64,000 bases of DNA, from assembly GCA_026075535.2 (NCBI GenBank), contig AP026539.1:1922001-1986000 (forward strand), read 5' to 3'. The translations under genes and the position numbers were made by a program. The notes below the pieces were generated by a model that searched no databases, was not told where the DNA came from, and was given only the letters and a program-made list of their open reading frames with translations. Every line of letters starts with the position of its first letter. The first letter of the stretch is position 1. The DNA comes from Tricholoma matsutake. Taxonomy: Eukaryota > Basidiomycota > Agaricomycetes > Agaricales > Tricholomataceae. Below are positions 35,601 through 46,719 of the stretch, piece after piece.

Positions 35601-35900
35601 AGGCCAATTTGATGTCTTGTTGATCATCTGGGTTGAATATAGCATGGACATGCTCTGCCAGCAATCCATTGGACTTGAAATGATCCTTTAGGATGCCAGG
35701 TTTGATTTGGAAACCATTAATTACAACCCCACAATGGTGGAGAAAGAGGTTGCAGAAATGTTTGAACACATGTTTCCAATCTTTGTTGCACATGAGACAG
35801 TCATCACCAACATGGAGATTTAGGAAGGTGAGATGTTTTAGAAGAGGATATATTAGTGAGTCAGTGGATAGCTGGTGTTTGAAAGTGAGGAGAATCAGAT
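32660..35900 (-). pseudogene. Large Agaricomycete transposon-associated protein with C-terminal Cys-rich domain
   Basis: On the minus strand the order is HLHVGDD / DWKHVFKHFCNLFL (35760-35830), INGFQIKPGILKDHF, HAIFNPDDQQDIKLAFDMLKDIW (about 35600-35650), LLYHMVFPYLCVDLLLSEQIEHLSAA (35430-35500), a HLEELFGILHTMVGND segment (35230), AKYP, then in another frame LWRGNVKVKDVSLQTS (about 35000), an acidic linker, SDPIATLLHSEKCLWICIGEVN (34390-34450), and finally a Cys-rich part (32995-33558): GQHILEHIGTHILHDP, CGLCLWPPPFCQF, a CHLC...H...H finger, and HLWKLSNFE. It is conserved in Agaricomycete transposon regions; function unknown. Damage: a 1-base shift near 35148, TGA at 35111 (CGA expected), and a MITE at 33947-34271. 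N-terminus truncated. Confidence 0.65.
33947..34271. mobile_element. hAT-type MITE, 325 bp with about 80-bp TIRs
   Basis: Ends TAGGGAACTGCA...; the two arms can be aligned for about 80 bp with a handful of differences, nearly all transitions. Flanks are atcgtcat (33939-33946) and atcatcat (34272-34279), an 8-bp target duplication with one change. TAGGG-type ends and 8 bp are hAT hallmarks. It lies within the preceding gene. Confidence 0.88.
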
Positions 35901-36794
35901 AGGTAAGCTACAGTGTATTGAATGATATGGTCTATCGAACACATACAATGTATTGAATGATACGGGTTCAATGGATGCTGTTGAACACTCTATATGTATA
36001 TATATACATACTGTAGTATCGAATAAATTCACTATTACAATTCTTGCTGTCTGATACACTACATATGTGTAATGAATGTAATATATAGCTCAGTGACCTA
36101 TGCATCGGACACAATCGGCACTGGCACCAGCAATGGCATGGGGCTTTACCACTGGGCATCACCATTGGGAATCAGGATGGGGAGTTGGCATTCATTTGTT
36201 AGACCTATGTGGTATACAGACCTACAAAATAAAATTGGTGCTGAGTGCTGGTCAGCAGCCTGGTGGCTGTGGCCAATGCCGATGCCACCTAAACAAAACC
36301 CCAATGACAAAGGTTGTACAGTCGACGGATTCCAGACGGATCATCATCGTTCAACATTATACATCAGGTGAGTAATGTTCAGTTGGTATACTACTTACAT
36401 CGTGCTCATACTAAACTGTAGCCACCTGTCACTCCCATCCCAATGCAATGGCAATCGTTGCTGTCACCAATGACTCCTTTCAATGTGCCATGTCCACCTA
36501 ATTTTTCATCGACTAATGTCTTGCCACCTAATTTCTCACTGACTAATGTCTTGCCATTGGCATTTCATCCCTATCCTCCCACCTTGCTGAGTCCAACCAT
36601 ATCACTGTATCTCATTTATGCACCAACATACTATGATTATCCACACCATTCATCTACAGCATCATCACCACCCCGCTTTACTGTATTTCCACTACAATGC
36701 CCTTCACCATTTCCACTTAGTCAGACTCCTAACCACTGGTCACAACCACATGATCCATAGCCTATAGAATACAATTACTGTTTCTACTACTGCT
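35901..36794. other. Interval without a firm gene; Pro/Ser/Tyr-rich plus-strand frame
   Basis: TGTATTGAATGATA(C/T)GG is repeated at about 35910 and 35950, and a TATATATA tract lies at 35995. The frame at 36443-36760 encodes a proline-, serine- and tyrosine-rich stretch with two copies of a PPNFS.TNVLP motif; its composition resembles low-complexity N-termini of other transposon-associated genes in the window. Not called as a gene. Confidence 0.35.
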
Positions 36795-39714
36795 TTACTC
36801 ATTGTTGCTGTTCTCTGAGCCTGAACTGCTATCATCTGAACTACTATCATCTGAACTTGGCAAATCCCACTCCTGCTCTGTTGACCATTCAAATGTTTGG
36901 TTATCTATCCATCGATTCATAATCTTCCCAGTCAGAAACAGAGAGACACCATGCATGGTGATGTCCTTGGCTTTATCCCACTCAGTCTTGCTCTTTCTAT
37001 CTGGCACCTGGACATGAATGTGAGATTCATGGTAGGAGTTTGGAAGTGTCTGCACATCAAGATCCTTCTTGGTACTGTGTGTTTCTTTCCCCAGGTTGAT
37101 CTGCTCTTTCTATCTGGCACCTGGACATGAATGCAAGATTCATGGTAGGAGTTTTGAAGTGTCTGCACATCAAGATCCTTCTTTGGTACTGTGTGTTTCT
37201 TTCTACAGGTTAATGTCTGGAACTCTGCCTCAACAAAGCTTGCCACTGCCCAGATAACATGGATGGCAGGGTGCAACTTTTTTAAGTACTCCCAGTCAAC
37301 ACTAGGACCTTCTGAACGGTGCATTACCTTGAAGTCTTTGTTGTTGTGTTCTTGGGCTGCATCAAATGGCAGGAAGTCATTTGGATTTCCAGTGTTATTC
37401 ATCAGCCAACAGTGCTCCCGCACAAAGTTTCTGCATGTTGGAAAAGATAAGTGAACTTTGAGTGTATGCCATGATGAAGAAGCTGCACCTAACTTCCTTG
37501 GGCCATTCTCTGCGAAGAGCCTGTAATAGCTCTAAGATCTCATTCGCATACTTTGAGTTGTTTCCTCCCAGAAATTGGAAAAGTAGGTGTGGTAAAAATT
37601 CCTCCATCAAACCAATGTCACCATGTTTAACTGCCTGATCGAGTACAATGTACTGAAGTACATCGCGATTCCACATGACTGTGCATAAAAATATCTGATC
37701 CTGCTGCTCTTCGGGAAGCACTGCAAGTTCATCAATGGCTTTACTTGAAGCACGAGTCTTGACAAGGGTATTGGCCAATGCAACTAGCTGTTCTGGCGTC
37801 TTCTTCCAAAGCTCTTTCAAGTTGTCAACCTTCCTGAGTATCAGCCAATCCTCATGGATGTGGGCCTCTGCTACATGATACAGAGCCTCATTAAGATCAT
37901 GATGGAATGGCCCCTTGATGGATGTGACCCCAAGACCCTTCCTGTTTGTAATATCAAATGCCTGGCTGAGACCATGTCCCTTCAAAGTGCCAAGGTACTG
38001 TTTATGTAGTGTGCTTGCATACACCATCATCAGGTGTAGCCACCCAAAAACTGGAACCATCCAGTTGAGCCTATCAAATGAGTTGGCATCCTCTGCATGA
38101 AATTTGAAAAGATTATGCAGTCAGTCCAGAGTAAGCTGATCACTGACCCATGCAAGTACTTTCTCAAGACCTAGTTTAATCTGTACATCCTTAGCATCAA
38201 GATGCAGCCTGTGTAGCCACTCTTTGATAAGTTGACTATTGTCATCATAGCTTGCTTCAGGGATATTGACTGTGCCCAGGAGGTATTGCAATGTGATGTG
38301 ATCATGTCCAGAAGGGAGCTGATGGATAGGAGGAGGGGGTAGTAAAGCTTGACTATCATTGGATTCATAGGTTTGGAAGTCGAACTCAGAAGGAAGTGTA
38401 GAACATGATAGACCATGTGAGAATTGATAATGGGGAATGATTTATATGTGAGATCTGTGACATCAAGAAGTGTCAGTGGATTCTTCAGGCCTGCGGTGCA
38501 TATCTCTTGCAGATTGTGGTTGGCAGACTCCGAAAGAGGAACTGCACTATGCTTGATGTAAACAGTTGCTGCTGTGCCATTTTTCCCCTTGATTATCAAG
38601 TCACTGAGAGAAGACACAAAATGGTATATTAATGTTATCATAGGTAAGAAGCCAGGGATAGATGTCGATGAGTCGAATGACCTCAATCATGGCCTCCTTG
38701 GAAATCTGGCCCACAGCATCACAGGTCCACTTGTGGCTCATTGTGAGAGCAAGGGCATGGAGGGTGTCAAAACCCTTTGCTGTTATTCCACAAAACTTGA
38801 AATATATTGCAAACAATTTTTGAAGGTGCCCAAGGCAATGACTTCATGTGTATGAGAGCATTGAAATAATAATAAGGATAACCTAAAAAAAATCCAACCA
38901 TCAGAATTGTATTTTAACTTGAGAAGAGCCAGTGTACTCCACCTTCTCTGGGTTCTTGCTTGATTTTCTAGTAATCTGGGACTTTGTATATGCCAGTCCA
39001 TGGAGAGCTGACCACAGGTTTGGAGCAAGATGCTGGACAGAGGGAATCACTTCCTTGAATGAAAATCCTGTCAAAGTTTCTTCCTTGACATCATTGCCTG
39101 CTGGCAAGTGAAACACGGAGCCCACAGCATGCAGCTCTTGATCTACCACTTCCCTAAAACACTCTGATGAAAACTTTTCCATATCATCAGATGCAGCAGA
39201 GGCACACTTCTTGTTAGATGTAGAGCTCCTGGGTGGCCTCCACCAGCAGCGTAGTATCTGTGGTAGCTCATCACTTTTCATGAGACCTGATCGTTCATAG
39301 TGTATCTTTGAATTGGCCATACATTCTCCATCTCCCAGCTGACCGCATCCAAGAAAATAGTCAAGTTGATACCAAGTCTATCCATCACGTCAAGTATATA
39401 TTGAATTTTATCAACCAGCCTTCCAGTCATACATTTACATAGACGTTGCATGTGCTGATGCTGAATTGCAGGACCAGCTTCATCCTCTTCCTCTGACTCG
39501 TCTACAGCATCAAGGTGTTCTGTTCTGGGAGTGCAATCAGAATCATTGGAATCAGCATCCGAATATTCTGCAGCACGAGCCTCAGCATCTGCAAAGATAT
39601 CAGCCCAGCTGTCATCCATTCAGATGTTGCCAAGGAGTCAATAAGATCAGATAAGCATGTCACAGTGACACTGTGACTTGATGGGTGCATCACGGGGGTA
39701 AATGCACCAGACAT
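36795..39714 (-). pseudogene. DUF6589-type transposon-associated protein
   Basis: Large nuclear-type protein family abundant in Agaricomycete transposons, function unknown. N-terminus acidic (39278-39714, DSWADIFADAEAR), then SLMKSDELPQILRCWW and basic PPRSS (39230-39270), FREVVDQELHAVGSVF, EETLTGFSFKEVIPSVQHLAPNLWSALH (about 39010-39080), DTLHALALTMSHKWTCDAVGQIS (about 38700-38760), YPWLLTYDNINIPF (38620-38660), then MVPVFGWLHLMMVYASTLHKQYLGT (37985-38060), FHHDLNEALYHVAEAHIHEDWL, MWNRDVLQYIVLDQAVKHGDIGLMEEFLPHLLFQFLGGNNSKYA (37540-37680), HCWLMNNTGNPNDFLPFDAAQEHNNKD (37330-37420) and an acidic C-terminus. Frames change between blocks and a 113-bp tandem duplication at 36991-37210 repeats part of the C-terminus. 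Probably inactive. Confidence 0.75.
36991..37210. repeat. 113-bp tandem duplication in the DUF6589 gene
   Basis: CTCTTTCTATCTGGCACC starts at 36991 and again at 37104; the copies run to about 37210 with few substitutions. Because 113 is not a multiple of three, it shifts the reading frame, which explains two overlapping frames encoding near-identical HVQVPDRKS peptides. Confidence 0.85.
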
Positions 39715-39774
39715 TGAGGTGGGAGTAGGACCCTGGATTATTAGGCCTAAGGCTGTTTCAAAAATGTCAAAATT

Positions 39775-42400
39775 TCAAGATAGAATTTGATCCCAAACTG
39801 CTGATAGGCATGTGCCTTGTAGCATCCCACGGTCAGCAAAATCAGCCTGAGCAGCAGCAAGCTTATCGAGGCACTGGTTGGTAAGGAGCATTTGGCTGAG
39901 CACTTCAAAATGACTTGAGCGCCACCACAGCTCCTTCACAGCCTTGATGTGCTTTGATTCTGTGATGGAGGAACAAATACCATTCAGAGCACCATAGGCA
40001 TGAATGAGTTTCACATAATGAATGAGGGAGTGCTGCCTTGGGAGATTGAAACCATCAGCATGAGCACCACTTGTGCAAAAGATTTCATGATAGTGGTGTA
40101 ACCGCTGAAGTGTGTCATCTAAGGCGGCAAGACTGTGTGTCATGTATGTTGCATCGAGCTATGTAGCAAAATTCCAGGAGAGCATGGATTGTCTGCACCA
40201 TGTCATCTGGTACATGGCCTTCAATTCCTGGTAGATAAACTTGTATGCAAATTGATTAGACTTGGTTATATAGTAACACAAAAGAATCCTGTACCTTCAT
40301 GAGTGCCTTCGAATCGTCACCAGTCCATTGTTTGAGATTTTGGCCTTCAGGAAAATGTCAAAGCCTTGCAAAAGACAGAGCAAGTGCTATGCTTCAATAA
40401 ATTCAGTAATTATTACCATACAAATCATGGGTGAAAAGCTTACCACTGGTCAACATCATCGAGAATCTTCTGCACTTCAGCTGCTGTGAATTCTGCTTTA
40501 ATGTATTCATTCACCCATGTAACAAGGTGGTCCTTGAAGGCACCTTTGATCAACTGATGTAGTAGATCAGGTGCCAGAAGCTCATGTATATCCACTTGGG
40601 GGAACATGCTTGTGAATGGCTAAAAGATAATGAATAGATGCAGATAATATAACAGAGGAACACTTATGACAATATCCCCAACGAGTCCGAATTCATCCCA
40701 TAGTGTACCAAGCTCAAATGCCTTGACTAGCAGCTCAGCATGCTCCTGAGAACAGTGCACATAGTGACTAGAGTCAAGGTCCTTCGCAGGGGCAGTACAT
40801 CTGAAAAAGCTTGTCAACATTGATTTCATCAGTTTATCAGTAGGAATACATACTGCAGGCACCAGCCTTGCACAATGCATGCAAGCAGTGCCTGTTCTGG
40901 ATAATCTGCAATATAGGGGCCAAGCCCGTAGATGACCTTTCTAAAATGACCATCAGGAAAGCAAACAACCTCAGGCATCGTCATGCCAGCTTTGAGAGGC
41001 TCAAGGATTCAGGCAAGCGATGAGTGTAGAAGTTGGTGCCAGAATTTACAAAAGCTGGCATCGTCACAAAATTCGTGAGTTGCTGAACAAGACCCATGCA
41101 TTAGCAAGATATATTACAGCACAATAATATGGCATTTACATTTTGGGATAGCGAAGAAGCCAAGGAGCACAATACCATTACGATGTGCTCATTGGATGTT
41201 GTTGTGTATATTACCAATAGATAGATAGATTGGCCAGTACTCATTGTGTCCTGTAGCTATGGATACTGTAGCTTTATCACTACCAAGGATAATGGGACAA
41301 AAAATGGCGCCATGGGTTTCAGGATCCTCAGCAATAGTATCCTATTGCAACAAATGATTAATATTAGATCAAAGAAGCCATCATGAAGACTTGCTGCTTG
41401 TTTCCATGCCCAATTTCCAGACATGAAGTCTTGAAAGCGGTGGACTCCATCAGTTGTGTGCTCTTGAAACGGCACATAATCAAAATCAGTCTTGAAATCA
41501 GGATTGGATAGAAGGTCATGGACCAAAATGCAGGGGTCACAAAACCAGACATCATACTCTGCCTGCATCCACAATGGAACACTCTCTGCAGGTCAGGTTC
41601 CATTGTACTGTAAACTAAAAGATTCCCAGGTGACATCTCCAAGAGGAGTGGAATCGATGGTGTTGTATACATGCATAGCCTTCAAAAATGGTGGTTCATC
41701 GTTGTGGATGGCCAGAGATGCAGCCCAAAGGCTGAGTAGAAAGTTGATATCCCCAGCAGACATCTGATTTCAATGGAAGAGGAAGTCAGCAACTTCAAAT
41801 TGGAGGTGGGTAGCATAGGGTGCCCAATCATCAGGTCCTTTATCTGGGTGGCGAGGAGGTGGTGGTGCATCGAGGGGTATGTCATTGCCGCCCTTGTCAC
41901 ACATTCATCCTACAAGTGAGAAAGTTAATGTCAGTGTATATTTGAAAAAGATCGACTTACCATCAAGCTTTGAATGATAAACACATATAATGTGTGGTGG
42001 GTCGGGAACTTGGCAGTCGCTGACTCTGTCCCCAGGTGGGTCTTCATTCATGTCATTGCCAGAGTTGGAATAGGAACCAGATGGGTTGTAGGCCACATCG
42101 GAGTGCAGGTGTTCAACAGCTGGGCCGGCAGAGTTGGGTCCTCCATGTGAAGGATATGGTATTGTATTGCTGGAAGGAACGGGACCTGGAGACTGAGGAG
42201 ATGATTGTGACAAGGATTGTGATTGTAAGATGACATAGGTGATTGTGGCACAGATCGATTGGGCATGTGGGGCTCAGATCCATCTGTCTGGTGCTTTGCC
42301 CATATGTGTTTGGTGCATCCACCTTTGCTGTGAAAGTGTCAGACACAGTAGGGACATGCAAGGGTTGGTGGCAGAGAACCAAGAGTAAATGCATTGTGAA
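39775..42400 (-). pseudogene. Plavaka-type transposase, decayed
   Basis: Plavaka transposases mobilise DNA elements in basidiomycetes. From the N-terminus: a C2H2-like finger (ACPYC..HFHSKGGCTKHIWAKH, about 42300-42365), a proline/serine-rich stretch, DINFLLSLWAASLAIHNDEPPF (about 41690-41760), WMQAEYDVWFCDP and FMSGNWAWKQA (41400-41570), an EYWPIYLSIGNIHN block (about 41210), DYPEQALLACIVQGWC (about 40880), CTAPAKDLDSS and ELGTLWDEFGLVGDIV (40660-40800), DIHELLAPDLLHQLIKGAFKDHLVTWV (40530-40590), LKQWTGDDSKALMK (40300-40340), and NLPRQHSLIHYVKLI, GICSSITESKHIKAVKE, LLTNQCLDKLAAAQADFADRGML (39800-40060). Several introns are plausible; an in-frame TGA at 41593 (CGA expected), a TGA in the finger and local frame changes mark decay. 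Element TIRs were not identified. Confidence 0.82.
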
Positions 42401-42613
42401 TTCGCAGATTTTGGTTTGGTAGCATTATGAGATTATATTGTAGTGAGCCAGAGTGAGGAATCAAGTTGTGAAAGGTGAATGGGGATATGAAATGGTGTGT
42501 AAGGCCACTGGTAGTAGCATGGTAAAGTCCAGACAATCAAAATCTGCATAAGTCACAAAAAAGTCATACATTTTCTGTTATTCTCACAGCCTTGCTGGCA
42601 GAACTGTTCACAT
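42401..42613. promoter_or_regulatory. Divergent intergenic region
   Basis: Lies between the Plavaka transposase (leftward) and the plus-strand gene starting at 42614, so it should hold both promoters if the two belong to one element. No specific motif was recognised. Confidence 0.3.
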
Positions 42614-45120
42614 ATGCACTTTACCCAACACTCCCTAGCCTGCAATATGATGTCTGGTGCCTCTGTACCTCAGCATCACATTGAGACCCATGGAAAAAAT
42701 AAATTAGTTCACCCAGGAATGGCTCTCAAAGCTACACCACATCAAACCACAGCTGAGGTCCAACAAGAGTGCGCAGTGAAAGCTCAGGTGAAGGCAGCTA
42801 AGGAAGAAGCAAAGCGACGGAGTATTGACCGCACAGCAGAGTTCGAGCATGCAGACATGGCCAACAAAGACATTGCTGATGCTATGCCACGCCCACCCTT
42901 CACTTGAAATGGTCAGCTCCCCGCAGCCACAAGGATGCCTGCCTCACCCCTCTTACAGAGATGAGCCAAGGTTGAGATGGCTGAAGATTTTGATGCAGCA
43001 TCATTTGAAGTCCCCTGCTCCAAAAAGTCACTCACCGATGGTTCAACTGTCGAAAGTGACAACCCACCTCCCCCTGTCAAAAAGCTTAAGGTCCAAGTGA
43101 CTGCAACAGCTCTAGCAACTGCAAAGGCAGTATCAACAGCAGGAGTGAAGCCAGTTGGTGGAAGAGTGGCCAAAAAGAAAAAGAGGGCAAAAGACAATGC
43201 TGAAGAGATAGTGCCAGCCTCTGATGAGGAGCTACCACAAGAGCCCAAGTCGAAGAAAGTGAAGGTCAAGTTGCGAGATGAGATTGACATTGTGATGAAG
43301 AAGATTGAGGAGAACAAGGTCCAGAGTGCATATGTCAACATGCTGAAGTCCAGCAAGCACGCAGGGGGAGATTTGAGAGGGAGACCAGCTCCTGAAGCCC
43401 CATCGCAGATTGTGAACAAGAAGTTGAAACGAGAGGGGGCAATAGTGGATACAAGGCATTGTATGAATGGGAGGTCCCGGTAAACCCCAATCTGTCATCC
43501 AAATGTTCACAACAGAAGGATGACAGCAATCTGATGGATGCCAATAAAAGGTATTATCCTCTCACTGATACCTCATGGTTCCATTGCTGACACTTGATCA
43601 TTCAACACTTTTCTATTGGACACTCAGCGATACCTCTCACAACAAACAGAAACACAGCTCCGCCACAATCAAGGCGTGGGCATTGGCAGTACCCAACAGT
43701 AACCCTACCTTGCGAGCCCCTAAATCTGTTTCCAGCCACATTCCCTCACTTACGAGTGGTGCTAGCCGCTTGTCAGCTCCTTCCATCCTCACTGATGATG
43801 TGAAGATTATCAGTCACCAAGCATCAGACTTAGTTAAGATAAAATCCGAATTGGCACCTACTCTCTCTCTGAACAATGATGGCGGCCTTTTGGACAATGA
43901 TGAGAGGAGAGGAGAGGAACAGGAGGTTGCAATCAACAGCCCTCCCAAGGGCAACAAGAGAATCACTAGCAAGGTGGGTTGCTTCTGTTCATTAATACAG
44001 TGATCTAAGTGTTATTGTGATAAGCAACTTGTTGTCCAAATATCCTCAAAGGCCAGTGGAACAGCCACCAAAAAGCCTCAAAATGAGGACCTTCCACACT
44101 AGGTTGATGCTCAATAGTTCCAGTATGCATTTGTCACGATGTATATGGCATTTGTTGGCCAAACTGCCAACCCTTGGGACATGCCAGTCAAACAGTCAGT
44201 CCTGGTGATGCAGAAGATCTGGGATGCAACTAGTGTCTACTGATATGAGATAACGACACACACCTCAATCTATCAGAAGGTACGTGACTGACTTCATTCT
44301 AGAATGATTTTAAAATGATTTTTTCAGATGGTTCAATGCCTCATGGACTCATGGTGCAATGTTATTGGGTCTGCCAGCATCACAGTCCTCCTGGCATTTT
44401 GTGATTCCCAAGAAGATTTATGAAATTCAGATGAAGCACGTGTGGGATTTGCTAAGTATTTCCTCGAGGATCTTTGCTTTTTGTACAGAGATGTCAATCA
44501 TGACAATAAAAAGGTATGTGATGCTGAATACTCTTTCATCATATATATCTAATAATTCTCAGAAATGGAAGGGGCTCTTTCGTGGCCCCTTTGTCCTCCA
44601 GACTTTTGCTGCCCACCTCTCAGCAATTGAAGGTTCTGTGAATGTACCTGGTCTCCACAACAAACCAGCTCCTGCTGCAGTTGGTGCTTTGGGTTTGGCT
44701 GCTGCCTCAGTATGTGTCATACAATGTGCCTGAGGGACTGTTCTGATCATTGATAGGTGGAGAGGGCTCTAACTCTCATTGCTACTGGGACATTAACTGT
44801 TGCGATGGCCTGTGCTAGCAAAGGCAAAGCACTAACCCTCCTTTGGACTCTCAATATCTCCACTGGCAAGGAATCCATGCGCCAAACTGGTTTCAGTGAT
44901 GCTATGTGGGGCAAGGCCACCCACAGTTATGCCAAGTCAGCAAGCTCATTTACAAACACCAAGTTTGACACCATTGTTCAAGATGCCTGACCATTTGTGA
45001 ACCCAAAGTCAACTTGCAACAAGACTGAGGCTAAAGAAGTCATTGAAATTGATGACAATGATGACAATGATGAATGGGGACACCTTGTTGATAACTCTGA
45101 CAACTCAGACGATGAAGACT
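42614..45120 (+). pseudogene. Transposon-associated gene divergent from the Plavaka transposase
   Basis: Function unknown; a family I associate with Agaricomycete DNA transposons. The N-terminus is charged and helical: TTAEVQQE...AAKEEAKRR then AEFEHADMANKDIADAMPRPPF (42840-42905). A Lys-rich nuclear-localisation-like stretch follows (VAKKKKRAKD, PKSKKVKVK; 43160-43280), then LTS-rich sequence, and a conserved C-terminal region: KWKGLFRGPFVLQTFAAHLSAIE (44560-44630), a AVGALGLAAAS segment, and after an intron-like gap ERALTLIATGTLTV, GFSDAMWGKATHSYAKSASSF (44900-44950) and an acidic tail with Asp repeats (45050-45110). Stops at 42905 and 44988 and several frame changes indicate a pseudogene. 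Confidence 0.55.
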
Positions 45121-45265
45121 GTAAGTTATTGTTGCCTTTTGTGACCTCGCTAACATGATCTTCTAGAATCTGTGTCATGTTTTCTGTCTGTTATTGTATA
45201 TACCTCATAGAAAAATCCCCATCCGGCTCTCATTTCATCACATCTGCTCACTCATTGCCATGCCA
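45121..45265. other. Short spacer
   Basis: Sequence between the acidic tail of the preceding gene and the TIR element; nothing recognised. Confidence 0.4.
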
Positions 45266-45715
45266 GATTCAACTCTGGCTTATTATGCTTGTTTCTGCTT
45301 TTCGCGGCTCTTTGATTGCTTAATGTTTGCTTAGCACATTTAGCATATTATACCCATGCTTAGACATACTTGATGCACCAATATAGGCTTTTTTGTGTGG
45401 TTTATGAATCCTTAGCAAGCTTAATAGTCCGATTTCTGGTCAATGCTTGATTATGTTTCAGGCTTTCAACTGCTTATCAAGCTGGAATTTCACTGGGAGA
45501 TTGACTTGAAGCATTGCTTAGATCTGTACTTAGCCTAAGTCCAGAGTAAGCTGAACAATAAGCCTCAGGTAAGTCAAATTCATGGGAGGACTTGGCTTAG
45601 TCTAAGCATAGACAGGCTTAGTGACCCCCAACTTAGTGGTGCTTAGAAGTGTCATTAAGTCATTGTAAGCACACCTAAGTGTCATTAAGAAGATTTCGGA
45701 TTTTCCTGATGGAGT
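45266..45715. mobile_element. TAAGC-rich MITE with CATCAGGAAAATC-type end
   Basis: The right end, reverse complemented, reads CATCAGGAAAATCCGAAAT..., matching the end of the element at 29221-30937; the left end (CATGCCAGATTC..TGGCTTATTATGC) is more diverged. The interior, about 450 bp, is full of CTTAG/CTAAG and TTAAG words. No coding sequence. Confidence 0.55.
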
Positions 45716-46239
45716 AGCTACGAGATTGTAAATTAGAATCGCTGAATCACGAAAATTGATCCTACTTAGTACTCACCTCGCAATACTTTTGCAGGTTTGC
45801 TGGAGGGAATTCTGGGAAGTGCTTTCCACATTGAATCCATTGAGTTATGTCAAGTGAAGCATTAGTATCCCCAGTCTCCAGATAGGTCGAAGATAGCCAT
45901 TTTTGAATAAGACATGTTGGAAGACGTCTGCATGTGATTGACAGCCTTCATTTTACTCATATACTTACTACTACTGAATGACAAAAAACTGTCTATTCTG
46001 TGATATATTTCATGATGTTGAATCGTGCAACCCTGAGGCCTGAAGCCGGATGTGTAAAAAACTTATCAGAATTGGGAACATAGCTGCTCGTCACTTGCCA
46101 ATTTTATCCGGACTTTCGACACCGACATCACATCAAATATAGGCCCAATTCTATCCGGATTGGACCATACCTAACCGCCAAAACACCAAATTTTATCCGG
46201 ATCCAGCGGAGACATGCTTTCGGGGGTCCTCCTAGTGAT
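45716..46239. other. Interval without a recognisable gene
   Basis: No gene. TATCCGGA(T/C) words recur at about 46104, 46154 and 46194, a short local repeat of unknown meaning. Confidence 0.45.
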
Positions 46240-46463
46240 CACATCGGGAACAGCAGGTTTTCGGATCAACTGAAAATTCTGCCGAAAACAATCATTTCGG
46301 TCACAATACTGAATTTGTATCTTTCAGGTGACCTGAAACCAGGTTTTTCCTAGGTTTTTCCTAGTTTCAGTACACCTGAAATTAGTAATTTCAGCAACGT
46401 GACCGAAACTATTGTTTTCAGCAAGATTTTCAGTTGACCTGAAAACCTGTTCATCCCGATGTG
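46240..46463. mobile_element. 224-bp MITE that is almost entirely inverted repeat
   Basis: Ends CACATCGGGA and TCCCGATGTG; the left arm and the reverse complement of the right arm align for about 100 bp with scattered mismatches and a 2-base gap, leaving a tiny loop of CCTAGGTTTTTCCTAG type. A possible 3-bp target duplication, gat, flanks it. It sits 256 bp upstream of the ATG of the reductase gene. Confidence 0.85.
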
Positions 46464-46719
46464 GATACAGCATCATTCCCACAAAACGGTTGCCCCATAT
46501 ATTATAGATAGATGGCGAGCCCAACACTGCTAGTGTACGTAATGGGTATTTAGGTGATGACCTCTCATATCTAACGCGTCCTCCTAAGTATACTGACCTT
46601 TTCAGCTGTCGGAGTCGACCGGAGCTTCCGGCATAAGCGTTTATGCGTTCCACCAAAAAAGGAAGAAAAAAAACAAAAACAAAAAAGTCGGCATTTCTCG
46701 ACACAACATTTCAACCCCC
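46464..46719 (+). promoter_or_regulatory. Presumed promoter and 5' UTR of the reductase gene
   Basis: 256 bp between the MITE and the ATG. A TATATTATAGATAGATGG stretch lies at 46497-46514, about 205 bp upstream of the ATG, and a purine-rich AAAAAAGGAAGAAAAAAAAC tract at 46654-46680. No TATA position can be verified without transcript data. Confidence 0.35.
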
